Below, in pieces: positions 1-7,345 of a stretch of 38,490 nucleotides of DNA (positions within the stretch are counted from its first letter, which is position 1; each line of letters opens with the position of its first letter). A program made the position numbers and the translations under genes. Location of the stretch: the IMG/VR virus record IMGVR_UViG_3300031356_000002, positions 1 to 38,490 of that record. One strand, 5' to 3'. The notes beneath the pieces were generated by a model. It was not told where the DNA came from and searched no databases. It saw only the letters and a program-made list of their open reading frames with translations. Source of the stretch: a virus.

Positions 1-832
1 CCTGCTGTTTTTTCCATGAATGCTCACCTATCCGCCCCCCATCCACATTCAGCCCCGCCACGCCCCACTTCAAGGCATTTTCGGCAAACGTCCCGTCAAG
101 CGGCTTCATGGCGACACAGACGGGCTCCCAGGCGGGCTTCAGAGATGTTCCGTATCCGTCCCAGCGCTGGGCCTCGGGGGCGGCGGGGGCGGTGATTTTC
201 CGTGTGTCATCCGCTCCCTTACGTCCTTGCCCCATCGGCAGCGAACTGCTATTGCCACCTTGATTGATAGGTGGGCGTGGATGGTCCGGGGGATATTGAT
301 ACCGGCCCACCACCTCCCTCCACGTCCCCCACGCCGCCTTGAACTCCGCCTTCGTCGGCGGCCTGCCCAACTTCTCCTGCAATTCCCTGCGGCACGCCTT
401 CGCATCAAGTTGTTTCGAGATGTCCGTAGATTTCGGGAAGCCCGAGCCGTACAGCCAAGCCACGCCGGGAACCAGTATCGAATCCCTAATCTCAAACCCC
501 GCATCCTCTATCGCACAGGCCAGACGGTGATAGGTCCGTGTGGCGCCGAAGGCCAGCAGAAAGCCACCGGGTTTCAAGACGCGGTAGACGGCCTCGGCCC
601 ATTCCTGGTGCCATTGCTGACCTACAATTCCACCCCGATATTCATTCGGCCCATGTGAATGGCGACAAGACGGGAAGCCAGCATTTCGATCACGAACAAG
701 CAACCTATCCCATTCCTTTCCCATAAATTCCAACCCGTAAGGCGGATCGGTCAACACAGCGTCAAGGCTGCAATCAGCCATACGGCTCAGCTCCTCGATT
801 ACGTCGCCGCAATGAACAGTACAGTCAGGCAT
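1..832 (-). CDS. DNA adenine/cytosine-N4 methyltransferase, 3' end outside window
   Basis: An open frame starts at ATG 832 and runs off the left edge without a stop (at least 277 codons). The catalytic motif DPPYG lies at about residues 29-33, followed by YRVLKPGGFLLAFGATR near residue 90. The SAM-binding motif is replaced here by FGATRTYHR, as in many phage N6-adenine/N4-cytosine methylases. Further on are EPVCVAMKPL and WGVAGLNVDGGRI, which I recall from the same family. It would methylate DNA in the host cell, plausibly to evade restriction or imitate host modification. The ATG overlaps the 3' end of the preceding 64-codon ORF (stop TGA at 827-825), suggesting translational coupling. The recognition sequence cannot be predicted and the C-terminus is missing. 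Confidence 0.85.
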   Translation of the reverse strand, partial: MPDCTVHCGDVIEELSRMADCSLDAVLTDPPYGLEFMGKEWDRLLVRDRNAGFPSCRHSHGPNEYRGGIVGQQWHQEWAEAVYRVLKPGGFLLAFGATRTYHRLACAIEDAGFEIRDSILVPGVAWLYGSGFPKSTDISKQLDAKACRRELQEKLGRPPTKAEFKAAWGTWREVVGRYQYPPDHPRPPINQGGNSSSLPMGQGRKGADDTRKITAPAAPEAQRWDGYGTSLKPAWEPVCVAMKPLDGTFAENALKWGVAGLNVDGGRIGEHSWKKQQ

Positions 833-1019
833 AGTTCATCCACACACACTCCGTCATCCGCCGCGAGTCGCCCTGGACGATCTCTGGCTGCGGATCGCCG
901 AACGTCTGCCAAGTGCTGTAGTGGAGGGCGAAGTTCTCGTTCGCCTGATCGACGAACAGACCACCTTTCCACGAGCCGTCATAGCAGTTGTGCCAATCCA
1001 TGATCTTGGCTTCAGCCAT
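825..1019 (-). CDS. Small hypothetical protein (64 aa)
   Basis: A short acidic, aromatic-rich protein beginning MAEAKIMDWHNCYDGSWKG. I do not recognise a family. It is sandwiched between the 234-residue hypothetical gene (stop at 1024) and the methyltransferase, whose ATG it overlaps by 8 nt. That packing is typical of real phage genes. The upstream ribosome-binding sequence is weak (GAAAG directly before the ATG), so expression may depend on coupling to the upstream gene. No signal peptide or membrane segment is visible. Confidence 0.55.
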   Translation of the reverse strand: MAEAKIMDWHNCYDGSWKGGLFVDQANENFALHYSTWQTFGDPQPEIVQGDSRRMTECVWMNYA

Positions 1020-1023
1020 CTTT

Positions 1024-1728
1024 CTATTCGCACCCCATCGACTTTAAGGTCCGCTCGATCTTCGAGCGTTTCATTCGCTGGAATGCTTCTCTCCAATTTG
1101 ACACCTTATCGAGTCCCAGCAACGCCCCGAGTGCTTCGCGTTTGGTGACCGGCCAATCACGACTTCCTCGCAGCACTTTCTCTCGCCACCGCCGGTCGGC
1201 CCGATCTAGGACGATATCCTCCCGGGTAATACAGAATCGCCGCTCGACCTTGTTGAAGTACTTGCCCTCGGGCCGAGTGCGGTACGTGCAGGCAACCACG
1301 GCCCCGTTGGAAAAAGACGTGACTACCGGTCTGTACCCCGCATACTCGAAACTGAGACCTACCGCCAGGCGCTCTCGCTGGCGACGAATCCGCTCGTAGC
1401 CCTGCGCCCTAACGTCATCCGCCAATATCGGCCCGCGACCTCTGAAAGACTCGAAAGCCTTGCAGGCCGAGAGGTTCTCGGCCACTACTGCCGTCGTGTA
1501 GAAATACTCTCCGCCATCATCCGTGAACCAATAGCCGCCGCGGCAGGCGTCGTAAATGGCGCCGAAATCACCCTGGGCGAATTCCAGGCCCAACTCGATG
1601 GCGAGGTGCAATGTTCGCCGCATGGTCTGATTCACGCGCGCCCACGAGTGCGGGCACGCGCTGCACTTGTTTCGCCACGCCAGCATCACGAACTGGTGGG
1701 CGGGCGATTCCTGCTTTCGTTTCGCCAT
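1024..1728 (-). CDS. Hypothetical protein with CxxC motif (234 aa)
   Basis: The start at ATG 1728 is supported by AAGGAG seven bases upstream. The same frame stays open far upstream into the glycosyltransferase gene, but that part is noise. The protein begins MAKRKQESPAHQF and has a single CSACPHSW motif near residue 25. A basic second half follows, rich in Arg and Lys, with a mixed alpha/beta pattern. No family was recognised, and there is no signal peptide or membrane helix. It sits between a glycosyltransferase and a small ORF leading to the methyltransferase, so it may belong to a late accessory cluster. Confidence 0.72.
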   Translation of the reverse strand: MAKRKQESPAHQFVMLAWRNKCSACPHSWARVNQTMRRTLHLAIELGLEFAQGDFGAIYDACRGGYWFTDDGGEYFYTTAVVAENLSACKAFESFRGRGPILADDVRAQGYERIRRQRERLAVGLSFEYAGYRPVVTSFSNGAVVACTYRTRPEGKYFNKVERRFCITREDIVLDRADRRWREKVLRGSRDWPVTKREALGALLGLDKVSNWREAFQRMKRSKIERTLKSMGCE

Positions 1729-1751
1729 GGCGTTGCTCCTTGTGTTATAGG

Positions 1752-2666
1752 TTACTCGTCTATGTAGCTGAACGGCCCGATAGCCCCGGCCCCCTGCTTC
1801 GCGATCCGCTCGAACAGCCGGTAGAATTCCCTTGCCCGCTCGCTCCAGTCCCAACCCGACAGGGCGTCGATCCCCGCCTGGGCGATCTCGACCCGCCGCT
1901 TCCTCGCCTCGAACAGCTTGTCTAGGAACGACACCGGGTTGTGCTCGGCCAGCAGGCAGTTCTCGCCATCGCGGCCCCACTCCAGCACGTTGCCGGTCCG
2001 GGTGGTCACGGCCACGCAGCCGCAGGCCACGGCCTCGGTGACCAGGTTCGGCGTCCCCTCGTAGCCCAGCTCGCTCGCGCACAGGACGTACGAGCCACGG
2101 TTGTACCACTCGGCCAGCTCGGGCGTCGTCATCGGCGGGGCCCCGGGCCGCAGCTCGCGGAAGTCGTACGTGAAGCCGTGCTCGCCCAGCAGCCTCGTCA
2201 ACGGCTTCAGCACCTCCCGCAGCCCCTTCCACACCTTGCCGGCCCGGCCATACCACAGGCACTTCTCGCCCCGCTCGACCAGAGGCGTGGTCACGGTGAA
2301 CGTCTCCAGGTCCACGCCGTTGCTTATGCAGCACCTCTTCGGGTACTCCGGCCACGAGTCGTACGTCGCCTGGCTGTTGCAGATCACGAAGTCGGCCGCG
2401 TCGTAGACCCGCTGCCACATCCCCCGCCGCCGCATCGGGCCGGCATTGAAACTGACCACCAAAGAAGACGATGCCCCGTGTTGTTTGATTCGTTGCCGTA
2501 TGCCAATAGCCCTCGCGTAATCGCAGAGAAAAATTACGTCACACGGTTGACCAGAAAAATCGGTGGCGATCTCGACTTCGTAGCCTGGCGGCGCATGTTT
2601 CCGCAAAGCACATACTCGCCGCCAATAAGCATACCCTGGCCTGTCATATAGCGCTAAAATTTTCAT
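1752..2666 (-). CDS. GT4-type (GT-B fold) glycosyltransferase
   Basis: The core starts MKILALYDRPGYAYWRR at ATG 2666. The frame is open back to ATG 2735, adding 23 residues with a CCRCG knuckle; neither start has a strong ribosome-binding site. Family landmarks are VVSFNAGPM, ADFVICNSQATYD, ISNGVDLETF and the C-terminal nucleotide-sugar binding segment ASELGYEGTPNLVTEAVACG, whose acidic residue ends the EX7E-like motif of retaining GT4 enzymes. It probably transfers a sugar from a nucleotide donor onto a virion or host-surface acceptor; the substrate is unknown. It is one of four glycosyltransferases in the window. The length of 304 residues is slightly short for GT4 but complete. Confidence 0.8.
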   Translation of the reverse strand: MKILALYDRPGYAYWRRVCALRKHAPPGYEVEIATDFSGQPCDVIFLCDYARAIGIRQRIKQHGASSSLVVSFNAGPMRRRGMWQRVYDAADFVICNSQATYDSWPEYPKRCCISNGVDLETFTVTTPLVERGEKCLWYGRAGKVWKGLREVLKPLTRLLGEHGFTYDFRELRPGAPPMTTPELAEWYNRGSYVLCASELGYEGTPNLVTEAVACGCVAVTTRTGNVLEWGRDGENCLLAEHNPVSFLDKLFEARKRRVEIAQAGIDALSGWDWSERAREFYRLFERIAKQGAGAIGPFSYIDE

Positions 2667-2783
2667 TCGATGTCCCGCAAGTGTTTCCATTTGCGCCCCG
2701 CAGCGACAGCAGAAACGTAACTTGAGTTCAGGCATGAACTGCGGTAGAAAAGCTCGGCAGCCACGCGCACGGGGACTTGCAGC

Positions 2784-3398
2784 TCAGGAGAAAGCATTCA
2801 ACAGCTCCGAAAGCTTGGTGCGTTCAGCGGCTGCTGAAGGCGCAGCGAGTTTCACGTCCAGTCGGCCAAGAGCCGAATGCAATCTCTCGGCTTGATCGCC
2901 TTTGCAGCAACCCCGTTCAGCAAGCGTTGAAAACAGCGAAACAAGCTCCTCCAGAAGTTGGCGGTCGTCCTCATCCAGGTCGTCTAGCTTTGGCTTGGTC
3001 TGAGTTAGCAACGTCAGGCTTTGTTGGATCGCTCTTCGAACGCTCTCATCCCGGACCGCCTCCTCCGAGATTTGACCCGACGTTGAAGCCGCGTGAAGCT
3101 GGCGGGAATAGTAGTCCCGCAGGAGGAGCGCGGCCTCCTGAGCTTCCTCGTCGAGGTTCTCCACGCCTCGCCGTGCGCGTAGCGCAGCTAGGTCCACCGT
3201 GGCCAGCGCGAGGTCCACTGCCAGTGGACTCGGCGCACCACGTCCGCTACGAAGACTTGCAGTTGCCATGGTCATTCTCCTCCCCGGAAAAATGGAGTCG
3301 CCTCCGACCACATAGCCAATGGCCTCGGCAATCAGACGATAATTGATCCCTGTCCGAACTGGCAGAGGGGGTAAATCACAACTATTCTGAGTTGTCAT
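2784..3398 (-). CDS. Hypothetical helical protein (204 aa, or 161 aa from internal start)
   Basis: Two starts are plausible. ATG 3398 has AAGGA nine bases upstream and overlaps the preceding glycosyltransferase by 17 nt. ATG 3269 follows a strong GGAGGAG. The segment after residue 44 is mostly alpha-helical, acidic and Leu-rich (for example DDLDEDDRQLLEELVSLFS), and could oligomerise. No catalytic motif or known family was recognised. It sits between glycosyltransferase genes. If the downstream start is used, the first 43 codons would be an additional small peptide or leader. Confidence 0.6.
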   Translation of the reverse strand: MTTQNSCDLPPLPVRTGINYRLIAEAIGYVVGGDSIFPGRRMTMATASLRSGRGAPSPLAVDLALATVDLAALRARRGVENLDEEAQEAALLLRDYYSRQLHAASTSGQISEEAVRDESVRRAIQQSLTLLTQTKPKLDDLDEDDRQLLEELVSLFSTLAERGCCKGDQAERLHSALGRLDVKLAAPSAAAERTKLSELLNAFS

Positions 3399-4065
3399 TT
3401 CTATCTATCCTTAATATTTTCCACGCCCGCCGCCTGGCCTCGGTCGTCAGCGGGCCGTGATCCTTCCGGCAGTACAGGGCCACGTCGTCGTCGCGGGCCA
3501 GCGGCAGCTCCTCCACGTCGGCCGGCACCACGTTGTGGCGGCGGTTCAGCAGCATGGTGAACAGCCGGTCCGCCTTCCGCAGCAGCACCTTGTCGTGCCC
3601 GTGAACGTCGATGTAGCGTTGCAGGGCCGGATCAACCATCCGCCGGTTGAATACCGAGCCGAAGCCCAACAGGACCTCGTGGCAGCTCCCCCATCGGTTG
3701 CTCCGGTCCGCGTTGTAGTGGCCCGGCGTCAGCCCCGCCGTGACGACCTCGGGGTGATTTAGGTGCTCGGCCAGCATCTCGGGCCAGTTGCGAACCAGGT
3801 AGTCGTCGTCCACCGTCAGTACTGTATCGTGCCGGCAGAACCGCAGGGCAAGAAACCTCCCGTAGACGTACTTGTTCACGCCGGAGGCGAACATCATGCA
3901 CCTGCCGCCCATCGGTATCGTCGGGCTCTCATACTCTCCGTTATGCCAAACCACCACGTCGTCGACGAAGCGGTGCTTCAATAGGCCGGCCACGATCCGC
4001 TCGACGTTCCGGGGCCGGCGGTAACTCAATACCACGGCGGAGGCTTTGAGGTTTATGCCTACCAT
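3382..4065 (-). CDS. GT-A type glycosyltransferase (GT64/exostosin-like)
   Basis: The 227-residue protein opens with SAVVLSYRRPRNVERIVAGL, the N-terminal strand-helix of a GT-A nucleotide-sugar fold. The metal-binding DxD motif lies in TVLTVDDDYLV near residues 82-92. The layout resembles short exostosin/GT64-like domains, but the exact family is an inference. Its ATG overlaps the stop of the neighbouring glycosyltransferase (TAATG at 4067-4063), implying coupled translation and probably a shared pathway. The donor, acceptor and retaining or inverting mechanism cannot be told from sequence. Confidence 0.7.
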   Translation of the reverse strand: MVGINLKASAVVLSYRRPRNVERIVAGLLKHRFVDDVVVWHNGEYESPTIPMGGRCMMFASGVNKYVYGRFLALRFCRHDTVLTVDDDYLVRNWPEMLAEHLNHPEVVTAGLTPGHYNADRSNRWGSCHEVLLGFGSVFNRRMVDPALQRYIDVHGHDKVLLRKADRLFTMLLNRRHNVVPADVEELPLARDDDVALYCRKDHGPLTTEARRRAWKILRIDRNDNSE

Positions 4066-4766
4066 TATACCGTGATTCGCCCGTGGGCTAAGAGCGAGGC
4101 GTCCTCAACGAATTTCCCCTCGTGCCGGGCGGGAATCCACGGGCGGATGATCGGACGCTTGCCGGGCCGGGCCAGCGAGGACTCCCGGCCGACGTGCCGG
4201 ACCAGGCTCGGCCTGTGCTGCCAGAACCGCAGCCCCGCCCGCTCGCAGAAGGCCCCCAGCCAGGTATCGGTCATGCGGCCGTTGCCCCTGTGCGGCGGCT
4301 CGTCGACCAGCCGGCGGGCCACATCCGACCTCATCACCACGCCGCACGCCCCGTAGGGCACCCGGTCCGGGTCGAGGGCGGACCATCCGGCCGGCCGGCC
4401 CTCGGCCTGGGTCTCGGAGAGGTACAGCGACACGACCCCCGCCTCTGGGGGCCACGGCTCGGCCTCCAGCCACCATCGGAGGTTTCGGGCGACCAGCACG
4501 TCGTCTTGAAAGACCGCGAGAGACGCCCCATGGCGGCCTGTAGCCAGGAGGCTACTGAGAGCCGTCCAGAAGGCCAGCCACGGCCCCAGGCGACGCTGGG
4601 CGACGATGCTGGGCACTCCCGGCGGCACCGGGGTCCCGGGCTCGGCGAAGACCTGTACATCCGGCCAGCCGGCCTCGGCCAGGCTCTTGATCGTGGCTGG
4701 CAGGTAGTCGGTCGGCCGAGGGGCCGTAGTAATGGCTACTTGCCAGCCAGCCATCGCTCGCTCCAT
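4065..4766 (-). CDS. GT-A type glycosyltransferase-like protein
   Basis: A 233-residue protein with an N-terminal beta-alpha unit (WQVAITTAPRPTDYLPATIKS) and a DxD-like metal site in LAVFQDDVLVAR near residues 83-93. A conserved-looking acceptor region YGACGVVMRSDVARRL and MTDTWLG follow, as in phage-borne GT2/GT54-like enzymes. Translation is coupled to the next glycosyltransferase gene by TAATG. ATG 4766 abuts a perfect AT-rich hairpin; an alternative ATG lies at 4754. It probably modifies virion or cell-surface glycans together with its neighbours. Confidence 0.68.
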   Translation of the reverse strand: MERAMAGWQVAITTAPRPTDYLPATIKSLAEAGWPDVQVFAEPGTPVPPGVPSIVAQRRLGPWLAFWTALSSLLATGRHGASLAVFQDDVLVARNLRWWLEAEPWPPEAGVVSLYLSETQAEGRPAGWSALDPDRVPYGACGVVMRSDVARRLVDEPPHRGNGRMTDTWLGAFCERAGLRFWQHRPSLVRHVGRESSLARPGKRPIIRPWIPARHEGKFVEDASLLAHGRITV

Positions 4767-4788
4767 GACCTAATATATTTATTAGGTC
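4767..4788 (-). promoter_or_regulatory. Perfect 9-bp AT-rich inverted repeat before the glycosyltransferase start
   Basis: GACCTAATA, a 4-nt loop and TATTAGGTC form a perfect hairpin directly abutting ATG 4766 and containing the stop codon of the upstream zinc-protein gene. It is strikingly AT-rich in GC-rich surroundings. On the mRNA it separates an upstream GGGAG from the ATG, so it could control translation of the glycosyltransferase pair or bind a protein. No U-tract follows, so a terminator role is unlikely. Confidence 0.45.
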
Positions 4789-5024
4789 TCCCTGTGGTAC
4801 GGCCAGAGCTTGTTCAACCGCCTCTGTCTCTTCTTGCAGCCGCGGCACGGCCTGACCCCAAAGAACTTGGTCACCTTGGCTATCGTGTCCCCGAGGCCGC
4901 GGGAAGGTGACTTAGGGCAGTTGCGCCGGGGCGGCTTGTCGGACTTGATCGGGTATACCCAGCCGCAGCCCTTGCGGGTGCATTGCCAGAGGCCGTCGGG
5001 ATTCAGATTGAAAAGGCAATCCAT
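4782..5024 (-). CDS. Small Cys-rich zinc-binding phage protein (80 aa)
   Basis: The start is set at ATG 5024, which overlaps the upstream stop as TGATG; a GTG at 5054 is the alternative. The protein shows WQCTRKGCGWVYP, RNCPK and PCRGCKKRQRRLNKLWPY. Two Cys pairs flank a short basic linker, typical of small zinc-ribbon proteins that follow tail genes in many phages of this type. Its function is unknown; nucleic-acid or protein binding is possible. It is translated immediately after the Cys-rich 184-residue protein. Confidence 0.7.
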   Translation of the reverse strand: MDCLFNLNPDGLWQCTRKGCGWVYPIKSDKPPRRNCPKSPSRGLGDTIAKVTKFFGVRPCRGCKKRQRRLNKLWPYHRET

Positions 5025-5578
5025 CACGGTGGCCACAATGCTGTTATAACACACGTCGCTTCTTCAGAGACATTGCATTGGAACCGAAATTCTGCCGTTG
5101 AATAGAGGTTGCCAATCGCCTCTTCGACGAGTGCAGTACATGGCACAAGCCCCGCGTAATCCTTACGAAACTCGAAGTGAGGCGGCCCGAATTCCGCTCC
5201 ATGCAGCCCGGCGAAAAGTTGGTTTCCCTCACTTCCCCAAGCCTGAATGCTTACTTGAACACCGTTTATCAAGGAACACATCGTCGCCGGGAATTCATAA
5301 TACCAATAGCAAGTGTAGATTTCTTCAATTTGCGTGTCGTAGGGCACAACAAAAGGCCCGAGCAGGTCACTACAATCACTACAAGAATTGTTTGTCAATC
5401 CAGTGAAAAGAACACTGAAGGCTGGTGCACAATTATCAACACAGCGAGTACAGTCGCCACAAGGAGAAGTACAACACGGATACCACCCTCCCCGCTCGTC
5501 CCGATGCAGCCGCTTCAGAAACGGGGGGACGTAGAGGCCGCTCTTCAGGCGTTTCCACTTGCGGCGTATCACGGGCAC
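5024..5578 (-). CDS. Cys-rich putative virion/tail protein (184 aa)
   Basis: The ORF starts at GTG 5578, inside the end of the preceding gene; GTG 5572 has the better-spaced GGAG. The N-terminus is basic, then a dense Cys cluster follows (YPCCTSPCGDCTRCVDNC), and then a module FSVLFTGLTNNSCSDCSDL with further Cys residues. Single-module Cys-rich domains of this type recur in phages that I associate with Planctomycetota. Its place after the tape measure suggests a tail-tip or adhesion component. A disulphide-stabilised or metal-bound surface domain is likely; no enzyme motif was seen. Confidence 0.65.
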   Translation of the reverse strand: MPVIRRKWKRLKSGLYVPPFLKRLHRDERGGWYPCCTSPCGDCTRCVDNCAPAFSVLFTGLTNNSCSDCSDLLGPFVVPYDTQIEEIYTCYWYYEFPATMCSLINGVQVSIQAWGSEGNQLFAGLHGAEFGPPHFEFRKDYAGLVPCTALVEEAIGNLYSTAEFRFQCNVSEEATCVITALWPP

Positions 5579-6504
5579 TCCATGTTATCTACGCTGTATT
5601 GATCTGTGGCGGGATCGTACTTGGCGAAGCCCCTATCGTCGTCGTTGCCCTCGAAGATGTAGGTATCTGCGGCGTGCTCGCGTTCGTTGTGAACCGTTGT
5701 CACAGCCGTGTCAGGCTCATATCCGTCGTGGTAGGTGACCCCGTCAACCGCGAAGGACGCATCGCTCGTAGCGAAACCCGATCCCTCGTTGACTATAAAG
5801 CGAATCCAGCGGGCCTGGTGCTCCATCTCGATGATCTCCCAGCGGTCCGCGTCCAAGAAGTAGCGGGCGTAGCCCCTCGCCCCGCCCTGCCCGGTCGGCT
5901 TGCAGTTCTGGTTGAACTTGTTGAATGCGTCGTAGACCTCGAACGTCGTGTCGTCATCTGCGGCGTAGTCGCTCTCATCCGAGTCCCAGTAGAGGAGCTT
6001 CGCCGTGGCGTGCTCGCCGAACGCGAGGTTCTCGTACAGCTCGAACCTGTAGGTCAGCTCCGTCGCCACGGTGGCGGGCGTGATGATCTCCCAGCGGCCG
6101 CTCTGCCTGTTCCAGACGGTGTAGACGTACATGCCCGCCCGAAGTGTCGGCAGGCCGATGTAGTTGTCGTCTGCGTCCCGCAGCGCCAGCGGGTGGTAGA
6201 TCCTCTCCAGGACGGGGTTGCTGCCGAGCCCGCGTAGGCCGGTGACCGGGTGCAGGTAGACGCGCTTTGCTTCAGTGTACGGTTCCTGCTTGGCGTTGGC
6301 CGGGTACGTCAACGGCTGGTAGACCTCGAACAGAACCGGGGGCACCACGATTCGGCTCGACGTCCTGGAGCCCGTGGTACTCAGGCCGACCGTCGTCGCC
6401 CCGGCTCCGGTCACCTTACCGGCCAGGTCGGCCCTGAACTGCATCTTGTTCAGCCGGCCGTGCGTTATCAGGTCGCCGGCCTGCCATCGCTTGAGTGGAC
6501 CCAC
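5569..6504 (-). CDS. Tail-associated structural protein (311 aa)
   Basis: GTG 6504 is chosen because it lies just after the upstream stop (6508-6506). It gives the N-terminus VGPLKRWQAGDLITHGRLNKMQ, an opening I recall from tail proteins of related uncultured phages. The frame extends upstream to 6642, but that part overlaps the preceding gene. The body is beta-rich (repeated short strands with Tyr, Trp and Asp), without recognisable enzymatic motifs. It belongs to the tail-tip cluster after the tape measure. Exact role unknown. Confidence 0.7.
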   Translation of the reverse strand: MGPLKRWQAGDLITHGRLNKMQFRADLAGKVTGAGATTVGLSTTGSRTSSRIVVPPVLFEVYQPLTYPANAKQEPYTEAKRVYLHPVTGLRGLGSNPVLERIYHPLALRDADDNYIGLPTLRAGMYVYTVWNRQSGRWEIITPATVATELTYRFELYENLAFGEHATAKLLYWDSDESDYAADDDTTFEVYDAFNKFNQNCKPTGQGGARGYARYFLDADRWEIIEMEHQARWIRFIVNEGSGFATSDASFAVDGVTYHDGYEPDTAVTTVHNEREHAADTYIFEGNDDDRGFAKYDPATDQYSVDNMECP

Positions 6505-6505
6505 G

Positions 6506-7345
6506 TCACTCGCCCGTGAATAGGTTATTGAAGTTGCCCTGCGGATAGACCTGGTCCGTGCCCGTGGTGGGGTTCCATAGCTTCTGCCACGGCGGATCGG
6601 CGTTCGGCCGCCAGAAGTGATTCCAGCCGTAGATTGTCCCACCCGGCACGTCGGGCGTCAGGTCGATGTACTTCTCGATGAACGTCAGCCCCAGCTCCCA
6701 GAGCGTGTCGCCGTCGGCGTTGAACTCCTTGTTGGCTGAATACCCGGCGAACAGCAGCGTCTCGGCCTTGGCGTTATTGTAGGGTGTCCCTTCCTTATTT
6801 ACTGAGCCCAAATACTTGCGGAGGTTCGTCCAAGGCGGGTCGATCACGTAGTGCCAGGTCCACTGGTGGGTGATCGTGGGGATGATGATCCCCGTGTCGA
6901 TGTCATCGCCCACCGCGTCGCCTGCCGCGTTCTGCCAGGTAAACCCGTGCCCGGGCAGCGTCATCATCTCGGCCGTCGCGGTTCGCGTGTGCGTCAGGTG
7001 AGTGCTGCCCGGCTCCTCGCTCGCGTCGCCAAGCCCCCCGGAGATCAACTCGCCCCGGTAGGTCACCGTCGCGTCCATCAGGTCGTACTCGCTGTCAGCG
7101 GCCGACGGCGGGTTCTCGGGGTCGCCCGCCTCGAAGCTGATCGTGTCGGCCAGCAGCCAGTCATAGGTCGGGTGGGCCGCCCGCTTGCCGATCGAGTAGC
7201 CGAGGTTGGCGATGAAGTGGGCGGAGAACAGCTCCACGCACAGGGCCTCCAGGTCCGTGCCGGCGATCTCCAGCACGCGGGTGGCCGTCGCGCCGCCGCG
7301 GCCGATGCTCAGCCCCCGCTTCTTCTCCTTGTACGATACCGTCAT
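6506..7345 (-). CDS. Tail-tip structural protein, distal-tail position (279 aa)
   Basis: Its ATG overlaps the tape-measure stop (TAATG at 7347-7343). This is the position where distal tail/baseplate hub genes normally follow the tape measure. The protein is rich in Trp, Gly and beta-prone stretches (LTHTRTATAEMMTLPG, ITHQWTWHYVIDPPWTNL). It has no signal peptide or catalytic motif. A role in the tail tip is inferred only from order and composition. Confidence 0.7.
   Translation of the reverse strand: MTVSYKEKKRGLSIGRGGATATRVLEIAGTDLEALCVELFSAHFIANLGYSIGKRAAHPTYDWLLADTISFEAGDPENPPSAADSEYDLMDATVTYRGELISGGLGDASEEPGSTHLTHTRTATAEMMTLPGHGFTWQNAAGDAVGDDIDTGIIIPTITHQWTWHYVIDPPWTNLRKYLGSVNKEGTPYNNAKAETLLFAGYSANKEFNADGDTLWELGLTFIEKYIDLTPDVPGGTIYGWNHFWRPNADPPWQKLWNPTTGTDQVYPQGNFNNLFTGE

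Noticed and set aside
20-658. 212-codon plus-strand ORF at the left edge
   Set aside because: It is antisense to a well-supported DNA methyltransferase with DPPYG; its product is low-complexity Pro/Arg/Gly with no ribosome-binding site.
1729-2418. N-terminal half of a 464-codon minus-strand frame ending at 1024
   Set aside because: This part is a frame-shifted reading of the glycosyltransferase gene; the real gene starts at ATG 1728 with AAGGAG.
4067-4072. TATAAT at the glycosyltransferase junction
   Set aside because: It is part of the TAATG stop/start overlap and I found no -35 partner.
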